The notes beneath the pieces are model-generated. The model was given only the letters and a program-made list of their open reading frames with translations. It made no database searches and was not told the origin of the DNA. Both the position numbers and the translations under genes were made by a program. A stretch of 64,000 nt of DNA from Halorubrum sp. CBA1229 (lineage in GTDB: Archaea > Halobacteriota > Halobacteria > Halobacteriales > Haloferacaceae): the NCBI RefSeq assembly GCF_003721435.2, contig NZ_CP054585.1:620001-684000 (forward strand). The letters run 5' to 3'. This document shows positions 57,896 to 64,000 of this stretch, in pieces. Within the stretch, counting starts at the first letter, position 1; each line of letters starts with the position of its first letter.

Positions 57896-58642
57896 CTCCC
57901 GCAGCGCCTCGTTGAGGTCTTCCCGGACCCGCTCGCCCGTCTCGCGGTCCATCGCGGTAGTGACGATCCGGTTCTCCTGCACGCTGGAGCCGTCGCGGAG
58001 GAGCAGTCGGACGTTCCCGTTGGTCCCCGCGCGCGTCGCCTTCGCGCGGAGCCCGGTCCGCGATCCGGTGCCGCCGGCGTCGATGGGGCCCGGGACGATC
58101 TTCTTGACGTGGGGGTGTTGCGCGACCGTGCTCACCGCCTTCCGCCCCTTGCGGTCGCCGATCAGCGTCGAGTGGGAGCCGCCGATCTTCTCGCGCGGCG
58201 GGGTCTCGACCACCTCCAGCGCGCGGTCGCCGCGCCGGTCGAGGACCCACGAGACGACCGGGCTCGCGCGCTCGCCGTCGTCGTCGGACTCCTCGTCGAC
58301 GCTCGCGTCGGGCACCCGGTAGAACTCGTGGTGGACCTGCGCGCGGGTCTCGCGGAGCGGCTCCCGCTCGCCGGCGGCGTAGACGGTGTCGGGTCGCTTG
58401 CGGCGGATCTCGTCGGCGACCCGGCCGGCGAAGTTGCGGAGTTGGATCTCGGTGAGCTGCTCGTCGTGCTCCGGGCGGGTCGTCACCGTCGTCTCGCCGA
58501 CGACCTCGTCCTCGTCGAGCATCGTCAGGCGGGCGCGGTCCTCGGCGAACTCGGCGACGACGGCGTCGGCGTTGGCGGTGTTACAGGTGAGACAGTAGTC
58601 CCCGGGCTTGCGGAGCGGGGTGCCACACCGCCGACAGTTCAT
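57875..58642 (-). CDS. DUF2103-domain zinc-ribbon protein
   Basis: 255 residues. MNCRRCGTPLRKPGDYCLTCNTANADAVV is a zinc ribbon (C-x2-C...C-x2-C, residues 3-6 and 17-20). The body contains EKIGGSHSTLIGDRKGRKAVSTVAQHPHVKKIVPGPI, with SHSTLIGDRKGRKA the family signature of DUF2103. It is annotated as a predicted metal-binding protein; RNA binding is plausible from the basic GRKA and KAK stretches, but is not shown. A TTTTAC box about 26 bases upstream supports the start at 58642; the frame upstream overlaps tandem repeats. Confidence 0.85.
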   Translation of the reverse strand: MNCRRCGTPLRKPGDYCLTCNTANADAVVAEFAEDRARLTMLDEDEVVGETTVTTRPEHDEQLTEIQLRNFAGRVADEIRRKRPDTVYAAGEREPLRETRAQVHHEFYRVPDASVDEESDDDGERASPVVSWVLDRRGDRALEVVETPPREKIGGSHSTLIGDRKGRKAVSTVAQHPHVKKIVPGPIDAGGTGSRTGLRAKATRAGTNGNVRLLLRDGSSVQENRIVTTAMDRETGERVREDLNEALREAELQDE

Positions 58643-58673
58643 ACCGGACGGAGGCGCGTGGCGGGTAAAAGCG

Positions 58674-58733
58674 CGTCCGTTCTCCCGCCTCGAAGCGCCC
58701 GTCCGTTCGCCCGCCTCGAAGCGCCCGTCCGGT
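58674..58733. repeat. 26-bp tandem repeat before the membrane-protein pair
   Basis: Two near-identical 26-bp units (58674-58699 and 58700-58725) that start CGTCCGTTC, with a partial third, lie in the divergent gap between the DUF2103 gene and the next gene. It is unlikely to be translated. Confidence 0.75.
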
Positions 58734-58776
58734 TCGCGGCAGCAACCCATATTAGTAGGGGCCGGCCAGAGTGGGT

Positions 58777-59487
58777 ATGGAAACCGACCGATCCGCGTCG
58801 GACGCCCCGGACGAAGATTCTGGGGGCGAGACCGAGGGGGACGACCCGACCGGCTCGATCGACCCCGGTCCGGCGGTCCCGGACGGGGACGCTATCGAAG
58901 ACCGGTTGGCGCGGCTGTTTCAGAGCGGCCGGACGAACGCCATCGTCGCGTGGTCGATGGTGGCGGTGCTCGTCGGCGCCTTCGTCGAGAGTCTGCTCGG
59001 GGGCGACTTCCTCTCGATAGTCCTCGTGGCCGCCATCACCGCCGTCGTGGTCGCGCCGGCGGTCACGGCAGGCGACCCGCTGGTGATTCCCCCGTGGGAG
59101 GTCCTCGGACTCGCGCTGTTGCCGATACTCGTGCGCACGCTTCTCGGGGGCGAGCTGGGGACGTTCGCGACGTACCTCGCGATCGCCGCGTTCGCGCTGA
59201 TCGTCACGGTCGAGCTCCAGATGTTCACCACGCTGCGGGTCACCCACTGGTTCGCAATCGTGTTCGTCGTGCTGGCGACGATGGCGACGGCGGCCGCGTG
59301 GACGGTGCTCCGGTGGAACGCCGACCGACTGCTCGGCACGGGGTTCCTGACGACCAACGAGGCGCTGATGATCGAGTGGATGTACGTGACGCTGGCCGGG
59401 ATCGCCGCCGGCGTCACCTTCGACGCCTACTTCCGTCGCCGCGGGACGCGGCTGCGTCGCGCCATCCGATGGGTGGTGCGCCGATGA
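58777..59487 (+). CDS. multi-helix membrane protein of unknown function
   Basis: 236 residues. A 55-residue acidic start is followed by about five helices: 60-80 (TNAIVAWSMVAVLVGAFVESL), 83-105 (FLSIVLVAAITAVVVAPAVTA), 107-126 (PPWEVLGLALLPILVRTLL), 130-170 (a pair of helices) and 205-225. The C-terminus is basic (RRRGTRLRRAIRWVVRR). CATATTA 27 bases upstream supports the ATG at 58777. Its stop overlaps the next gene's start by 4 bases, and the two are probably parts of one membrane unit. I do not recognise the family. Confidence 0.65.
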   Translation: METDRSASDAPDEDSGGETEGDDPTGSIDPGPAVPDGDAIEDRLARLFQSGRTNAIVAWSMVAVLVGAFVESLLGGDFLSIVLVAAITAVVVAPAVTAGDPLVIPPWEVLGLALLPILVRTLLGGELGTFATYLAIAAFALIVTVELQMFTTLRVTHWFAIVFVVLATMATAAAWTVLRWNADRLLGTGFLTTNEALMIEWMYVTLAGIAAGVTFDAYFRRRGTRLRRAIRWVVRR

Positions 59488-60137
59488 CCGTCCGCGGGGC
59501 CCTCCGGGTCCGCCCGTCGCTCCGGACCCAGCGCCGGCTGACGAGGGGGATGCAGGTCCTCCTCGCCGCCATCGTGGTGTACGGCGCGGTCTTCGGCCAG
59601 CCGAAGGCGATCACCAACGGCGGCCTCGGTCTCTTCGTTACCTTCGTGCCGGCGATTTTGGAACGCAACTACGACATGCCGCTGGACCCGTGGCTCGGGG
59701 TGTGGATCACGAGCGCGGTGTTCCTCCACACGCTGGGATCGGCGTGGTTCTACGCACAGATCCCGTGGTGGGACCACCTCACCCACGCGCTCTCGGCGTC
59801 GCTGATCGCCGGTGCCGGGTACACGACGCTGCGAGCCGTCGACCTCCACAGCGACGAGATCTCCATCCCCTCGCGGTTCGCGTTCGTCTTCATCCTCGTG
59901 GTGGTCCTCGCGTTCGGCGTCGTCTGGGAGCTGTTCGAGTTCGCGCTCGACATCGTCGCCGACGAGACGGGGATTTCGATGCCGCTGGCTCAGTTCGGGC
60001 TCGACGACACCGTGCTCGACCTGATGTATAACTCCGTGGGGGCGCTGATCGTGGCGACGTTCGGACAGGCGCACCTCACGGGTGTCGCGGAGCGGGCTCG
60101 GGAGGCGCTGTACGGCGCGATAGACGACCGGTCCTAG
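59484..60137 (+). CDS. YjdF/DUF2238-like membrane protein
   Basis: 217 residues with six helices. The conserved middle part reads LHTLGSAWFYAQIPWWDHLTHALSASLIAGAGYTTLRAV, with the PWWDHLTHA motif typical of DUF2238-type membrane proteins, and the later part FGVVWELFEFALDIVADETG and DLMYNSVGALIVATFG is also family-like. Role unknown. It starts within the previous gene's stop (ATGA). Its stop is shared with the minus-strand ArsA-like gene: CTAG at 60134-60137 gives TAG in both directions. Confidence 0.75.
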   Translation: MTVRGALRVRPSLRTQRRLTRGMQVLLAAIVVYGAVFGQPKAITNGGLGLFVTFVPAILERNYDMPLDPWLGVWITSAVFLHTLGSAWFYAQIPWWDHLTHALSASLIAGAGYTTLRAVDLHSDEISIPSRFAFVFILVVVLAFGVVWELFEFALDIVADETGISMPLAQFGLDDTVLDLMYNSVGALIVATFGQAHLTGVAERAREALYGAIDDRS

Positions 60138-61336
60138 CGCAGACACGCCGCCACGACCCGCAGCGCCGCCTCGCCGCGGACCTCGTTCGCGAGCAGCGGC
60201 ACGCGCTTCACGTCGCGGCCGCGGAACAGGTCCGTGGCCCGCCGGAGCGCTGCCTGCTGGACCTCCCAGCGCCGCGCGCAGAACTCGCAGGTGTCCGGGT
60301 TCGGCTCGACGATCCACGCGGGGTCGACGTCGGCAACGTCCCCGACGCCCTCCATCACTCGATTGACGACCAGCGTGTTCACCGGGATGCCGAACTCGTC
60401 GAGGCGGGCGACCAGGCGCTCGGACTCGACGACGCTCATCTCCTCGGGGATCGTCACGACGCGGAAGTCGGTCTGTGCCGGGTCCCGGAGGACGCTTCGG
60501 AGGCGCTCGATCCGCTCCTGCAGTTCGTCGAGGTCCGCGGTAGGGTCGGCGTCGTCGCCCCCGCCGCCGAACATCCCCTTAAGCCCGTCCATCATCCCGG
60601 AGAAGCGGTTCCGGAGCTTCATCACGCGGCCGATCATCGAGTCCATGATCTCGGGGAGCTGGAGGAGTCGGAGGGTGTGCCCGGTGGGCGCGGTGTCGAC
60701 GATCACCCGGTCGAAGCGCGGGTCGTCGAGGTACTCGAGGAGCTGGCGCATCGCGGCCGCCTCGTCGGCGCCGGGCATCGTCCCGCCGAGCAGCGAGCCG
60801 AGCCCCTCCTCGGCCCCCCCGTCGTCGGGGGCGCCCATCCCGCCCATCCCGCCCATCGCGTCGCCCATCCCGCCCATCGCGTCGCCCATCTCGCCCATCC
60901 CGCCGAGCGGGTCGCCGTCGGCGCCGAACATCCCCTCCTCCATCGCGTCGTCGGGGTCGATCTCGGCGGCGTACAGCGGCATGTCCTCGCGGATGCGGCT
61001 CGGCTCCGCCGGAATCTCCGTCTCGTAGGTGTCGGAGAGCGAGTGCGCGGGGTCCGTGGAGACGACGAGCGTGCGGACGCCGCCCGCGGCCGAGGAGAGC
61101 CCGGTCGCGGCCGCCATCGTGGTCTTCCCGACCCCGCCCTTCCCGCCGTAGAGGACGTACTCGGGGGCGTCGATTCCCTCCGGGAGGTCCGTGGCGGCGT
61201 CCGTCTCGGCCGGCAGGTCGGCGTCGGGGTCGTCGGTCTCGTGACCGCCGGCTCCGTGCTCGCCGTCGTCCGCGGCCTCGTCGTCGCTCTCGGGCTCCTC
61301 GACGCGATCCACGGGTTCGACGTCGATGTCGTCCAT
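60134..61336 (-). CDS. ArsA/Get3-family ATPase with Met/Gly-rich insert
   Basis: 400 residues. After a 60-residue acidic start the P loop is YGGKGGVGKTTMAAATGLSSA at about 64-84, with the family Lys in KGGVGK. Switch I is VSTDPAHSLSDTYE, followed by IVDTAPTGHTLRLLQLPE, and the C-terminal EPNPDTCEFCARRWEVQQAAL has CxxC that fits the Get3 dimer zinc site. At about residues 145-170 is a Gly/Met-rich insert (GGMGEMGDAMGGMGDAMGG). Get3/TRC40 proteins carry tail-anchored membrane proteins, ArsA drives arsenite export; no ArsB or arsenite regulator is nearby, so a Get3 role fits better. The stop overlaps that of the convergent gene. Confidence 0.88.
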   Translation of the reverse strand: MDDIDVEPVDRVEEPESDDEAADDGEHGAGGHETDDPDADLPAETDAATDLPEGIDAPEYVLYGGKGGVGKTTMAAATGLSSAAGGVRTLVVSTDPAHSLSDTYETEIPAEPSRIREDMPLYAAEIDPDDAMEEGMFGADGDPLGGMGEMGDAMGGMGDAMGGMGGMGAPDDGGAEEGLGSLLGGTMPGADEAAAMRQLLEYLDDPRFDRVIVDTAPTGHTLRLLQLPEIMDSMIGRVMKLRNRFSGMMDGLKGMFGGGGDDADPTADLDELQERIERLRSVLRDPAQTDFRVVTIPEEMSVVESERLVARLDEFGIPVNTLVVNRVMEGVGDVADVDPAWIVEPNPDTCEFCARRWEVQQAALRRATDLFRGRDVKRVPLLANEVRGEAALRVVAACLR

Positions 61337-61445
61337 ACGGGGTCGTGCGTGCGGCGCGTTTGTGTACCCGTCGGTATTACGAAGACGACCGGTGGGGGTC
61401 AGGTCGTGGAAAATAGACAATCAGAGTGACCGTCGCTATCTGGGC

Positions 61446-61766
61446 GAATGACGCCAAAGCCCCAGCCGTTCACTTATAAATGGCCGACCGCGGATCGGCG
61501 GTGAACACCTCCAAAGCCCCAGCCGCGACGACTCGCGTGGCTCGCTGCGCGCTTCAGTCGCTCGCGTTGCTCGCTCCTTGCAGTGCTTGCGTCGCCAAGC
61601 GTCGTCCTCGCGGCTGCCCCTTTGAGTCCCACCCGCCCCGCACGGCAACGCACCTCACGCCTCCCCAGCCTCGTCGCTCACTTTGTTCGCGACTCCCTCG
61701 CGCGTGCTGCTCGGCCGCGAAGCGGCCTCGCAGGCACGCGCCACCGCACCGCCGTTCGTTTATAAA
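61446..61766 (-). repeat. copy E of the structured repeat family, minus orientation
   Basis: On the minus strand it begins with TTTATAAA (61759-61766), then GCGGTGGCGCGTGCC. Stem 1 is short (GTCGC with GCGAC). The conserved blocks GGGACTCAAAGGGGCAG (61614-61630) and CTGGGGCTTTGGAGG (61508-61522) flank stem 2, whose arms are CAGCCGCGACGAC (61520-61532) and GTCGT-CCT-CGCGGCTG (61601-61616). The second CTGGGGCTTTGG-type block is at 61452-61463, beyond a TTATAAAT. It lies between the start of the ArsA-like gene and the end of aroA, and breaks neither. Confidence 0.82.
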
Positions 61767-61805
61767 CAATCGCCGCTTCCGTCTAGCGTCATTTTTATAT
61801 CGCGT

Positions 61806-63197
61806 CTACTCGCCCGCGCCCTCGCGCTCCACGGCCATCCCGAGGTCAGCCATCGCGTCGAAGAAGTCGGGGAAGGAGACGTCGACGTGCTCGCCGCCGC
61901 GGATCGTCGTGGTGCCCTCGGCGGCGAGCGCAGCCACGGCGAGCGACATCACGATCCGGTGGTCGGCGCGGCCGTCGACGGTCGCCCCCCGCAGGTCACT
62001 CTCGGAGCCGTGGATCGTCAGGACGTCCGGCTCCTCGGTCGTCTCGGCGCCCATCGCTTCCAGCTCCTCGGCCATCGCGGCGACGCGGTCCGTCTCCTTG
62101 TACCGGACGTGCTCGCAGTTGGTGATGCGGGTGTCGCCGTCGGCGACCGCCCCCAGCGCGGCGATGGTGGGGAGCAGGTCGGGCGTGTCGCCCACGTCGA
62201 CCTCGACGCCGGAGAGGTCGGAGCGCCGGACGGCGATGACGCCCCCGCGGCGGTCCCACTCGACGTCGGCACCCATGCGCTCCGCGATGTCGACGATCGC
62301 GGCGTCGCCCTGCGCGCTCGGGCGGGCGCCCTCGATCCGGACCGCCTCGCCCGGCTCCGCGGCGACCGCCCCGGCCGCGACGAGGTACGAGATGGAGGAG
62401 AAGTCGCCGGGGACGGCGTAGCTCCCGCCGGCGGGCGCGTACGACTGGCCGCCCTCGACGACGAACCCCGCCGCGCCCGCGGCGCCGTCGAGCGCCTCGC
62501 CGTCGTCGCCCACGGGCGTCGCCTCGACCCCGAAGTCGTCGAGCAGCTCGAGCGTGATGTCGACGTACGGCGCCGACTTGAGCTCGGTCGTCAGGTCGAC
62601 CTCGATCCCCCGATCGGTGACCGCGCCGGCCATCAGCAGCGCGGTGACGTACTGCGAGGAGACGTCGCCCGGAATGGCGACCTCGCCGCCCGCGAGGGGG
62701 CCGGAGACGACCAGCGGCGCCTGCCCGTTGCCGCGAGTCGACTCCGCGCGGACGCCGAGGTCGGCGAGGGCCGTCAGAAGCGGTCCCTGCGGGCGCGACC
62801 GGAGCGACCCGTCGCCCGTCAGCACCGTCGCGCCGTCTGCGAGCGCGGCCGCGGCCGTGACCAGCCGCATCGTCGTGCCGGAGTTCGCGCAGTCGATCAC
62901 GTCGTCGGGGACCGCCGGGCGGCCGTCGAAGCCGTCGACGGCGAGCGCCTCGGCGTCGTCGGGGACGAGCGGGTCGGCATCGGCGCCATCGCTCTCGGAC
63001 TGAGGGTCCGGCTCGACCGAACCGCCGAAGGCGGTCACGGCGCGGGCGGTCGCCCGCGTGTCCGCGGAGACGAGCGGGGACCGCACGGTCGCGCCGTCGC
63101 TGTACCCCGCGGCGAGCAGCGCGCGGTGCGTGTAGCTCTTCGAGGGGGGCGCGCGCGTCGCGCCCCGCACGGTCGAGTTGGTGACGTGGACGTCCAT
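61806..63197 (-). CDS. aroA: 3-phosphoshikimate 1-carboxyvinyltransferase (EPSP synthase)
   Basis: 463 residues. Substrate motifs: [19 protein letters not shown] (shikimate-3-phosphate site, 19-37), FAQ-like [32 protein letters not shown] (the GDGSLRSRP loop binds PEP), [19 protein letters not shown], and the C-terminal [18 protein letters not shown]. It makes EPSP in the shikimate pathway for aromatic amino acids. Length is a little above the bacterial 430 residues because of acidic loops, as normal in halophiles. No other aro gene is close. Confidence 0.97.
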   Translation of the reverse strand: MDVHVTNSTVRGATRAPPSKSYTHRALLAAGYSDGATVRSPLVSADTRATARAVTAFGGSVEPDPQSESDGADADPLVPDDAEALAVDGFDGRPAVPDDVIDCANSGTTMRLVTAAAALADGATVLTGDGSLRSRPQGPLLTALADLGVRAESTRGNGQAPLVVSGPLAGGEVAIPGDVSSQYVTALLMAGAVTDRGIEVDLTTELKSAPYVDITLELLDDFGVEATPVGDDGEALDGAAGAAGFVVEGGQSYAPAGGSYAVPGDFSSISYLVAAGAVAAEPGEAVRIEGARPSAQGDAAIVDIAERMGADVEWDRRGGVIAVRRSDLSGVEVDVGDTPDLLPTIAALGAVADGDTRITNCEHVRYKETDRVAAMAEELEAMGAETTEEPDVLTIHGSESDLRGATVDGRADHRIVMSLAVAALAAEGTTTIRGGEHVDVSFPDFFDAMADLGMAVEREGAGE

Positions 63198-63310
63198 ACC
63201 CCTTCTGCCGACCGCGGCGACAAGTCGGTACCGGACGCGGCACGATTGGGCGGGCGTAACTGTCGCGGACGCGCGGTCGATCGGTCCCGCGATAGCGCCC
63301 CGGCGCACCC

Positions 63311-63316
63311 TTTATA
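63311..63316 (+). promoter_or_regulatory. TATA box of the mbf1 gene
   Basis: TTTATA is centred 27.5 bases before the ATG at 63341: a model haloarchaeal leaderless promoter. Confidence 0.65.
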
Positions 63317-63340
63317 CCACCGGGAGCGTTACCGTCGCGT

Positions 63341-63874
63341 ATGCCCCAGTGTGAGATGTGTGGCGCCGACGAGGCCTCGCTGACGACGACGAAGGTCGAA
63401 GGCGCCGAACTGGAGCTGTGTAGCTCGTGTACGGACTTCGGCACCGAGGTCCGCGACGAGTCCACCGGCTCCGGCGGCGGCAAGTACTCCACGAGCTCGA
63501 GCACCGGGAAGTCGTCTTCCTCCGCGTCCGGTTCCTCGGGCGGGTCGTCCGGCTCGTCGGGCAGTTCGACGCGACCGCGCGACATGTTCGACGACATGGA
63601 CGAGATCGCCACCGACTACGACGACCAGATCCGGAACGCCCGCGAGTCCCGCGGGCTCAGCCAGGAGGAGCTGGCCGACCAGCTGAACGAGAAAGCGAGC
63701 CTCATCCGCAAGCTCGAACGCGGCGACACGCTCCCGACCGACGAGGTCCAGCGGAAGCTGGAGCGCGCGCTCGACATCTCCCTCGTCGAGGGCGAGTCCG
63801 TCGAGGACGCCGACTGGGACAGCGGCGACTCGGGAACGATGACGCTCGGCGACGTGGTCAAGCGGAAGGACTGA
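63341..63874 (+). CDS. multiprotein-bridging factor 1 (MBF1) homologue
   Basis: 177 residues. MPQCEMCGADEASLTTTKVEGAELELCSSCTDFG is a zinc ribbon (C4, C7, C27, C30). A Ser/Gly-rich linker (STSSSTGKSSSSASGSSGGSS) leads to a Cro/C1-type helix-turn-helix at about 94-150 (IRNARESRGLSQEELADQLNEKASLIRKLERGDTLPTDEVQRKLERAL). MBF1 proteins bridge TBP and regulators in eukaryotes; in archaea the homologue is general but its partner is less clear. It is divergent from aroA, with a textbook TATA box. Confidence 0.95.
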   Translation: MPQCEMCGADEASLTTTKVEGAELELCSSCTDFGTEVRDESTGSGGGKYSTSSSTGKSSSSASGSSGGSSGSSGSSTRPRDMFDDMDEIATDYDDQIRNARESRGLSQEELADQLNEKASLIRKLERGDTLPTDEVQRKLERALDISLVEGESVEDADWDSGDSGTMTLGDVVKRKD

Positions 63875-63903
63875 GCGCGCACGCGGCTGCTGCTCTCCTC
63901 ACC

Positions 63904-64000
63904 TCACTCCCGGTCTTCTCCGGTGTCGTCGGTCGGCTCGATCTCGCCGTTCCCCGTCCCGTACTGCTCCGTCAGGTAGTCGATGATGTAGTCGACGGTC
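63904..64000 (-). CDS. C-terminal end of an unidentified gene
   Basis: The last 32 codons of a minus-strand gene cut by the window edge, ending DYIIDYLTEQYG...EPTDDTGEDRE then TGA. A helix (TVDYIIDYLTEQYG) is followed by an acidic tail of the halophilic type. The part is too short to assign a family. It is convergent with the MBF1 gene, 29 bases apart. Confidence 0.55.
   Translation of the reverse strand, partial: TVDYIIDYLTEQYGTGNGEIEPTDDTGEDRE

Noticed and set aside
61683-63383. Open frame of 566 codons on the plus strand
   Set aside because: Shadow of aroA on the other strand; starts inside the repeat element and has no known domain.

Overview
This window is chromosomal DNA from a halophilic archaeon of the haloarchaeal class, probably Halorubrum or a close relative; the genus is inferred, not proven. 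The signs are very high G+C, strongly acidic proteins, and a gene set typical of haloarchaea: a proteasome beta subunit cut at G49/T50, an RPA1-type three-gene operon, sn-glycerol-1-phosphate dehydrogenase, rpoL, rps15 and rps3ae, Bat and Brp proteins, a halocyanin-linked cytochrome b complex, and many promoters with a TATA-like box about 27 bases before a leaderless start codon.

Layout. 1-9500: a partial NTP pyrophosphatase, small regulators, an SPFH membrane protein, a Bat-type light/redox regulator divergent from a retinal-forming Brp dioxygenase, archaetidylserine synthase, PsmB, and a uracil-DNA-glycosylase-like protein. 9500-9920: a candidate small RNA. 9920-14200: a PHP and half asparagine-synthetase pair and an NhaC antiporter. 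14200-17340: an operon of ribosomal proteins S15 and S3Ae with a degenerate RecJ and the KEOPS subunit Pcc1. 17400-28900: acetyltransferase, RpoL, glycosyltransferase, the RPA1-RPAP-phosphoesterase operon, a thiolase/OB pair and MutL. 29000-34900: a maltodextrin-type ABC transporter with a divergent ATPase gene, bracketed by two copies of a non-coding repeat. 34900-43000: assorted enzymes (thiol transferase, FAD oxidase, Hsp20, zinc ribbon, DUF429, radical SAM, beta-lactamase-fold and HAD hydrolases). 43000-48061: a cytochrome b complex cluster in which a membrane-anchored blue-copper protein sits where a Rieske protein might be expected. 48062-51643: a less dense accessory stretch (UspA, TauE, DUF4242). 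51644-60137: DUF7313-type membrane protein, NAD-kinase-like protein, M28 peptidase, DUF420, G1P dehydrogenase, LysE, a DtxR regulator, DUF2103 and a membrane protein pair. 60134-64000: ArsA/Get3-like ATPase, AroA, MBF1 and the end of another gene.

The most unusual content is a family of five non-coding elements of about 320-530 bp (11917-12270, 17437-17818, 29007-29532, 34483-34881 and 61446-61766). They share short conserved blocks and long stems whose two arms change together between copies. A TTTATAAA-like box precedes the conserved body. This is what a family of transcribed structured RNAs would look like. Two copies carry an extra domain made of several perfect short hairpins. A second, single-copy RNA candidate lies at 9766-9850: three hairpins and a T-rich tail, beginning 27 bases after a TATA box.

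No tRNA, rRNA, CRISPR array, transposase gene or replication origin was recognised.
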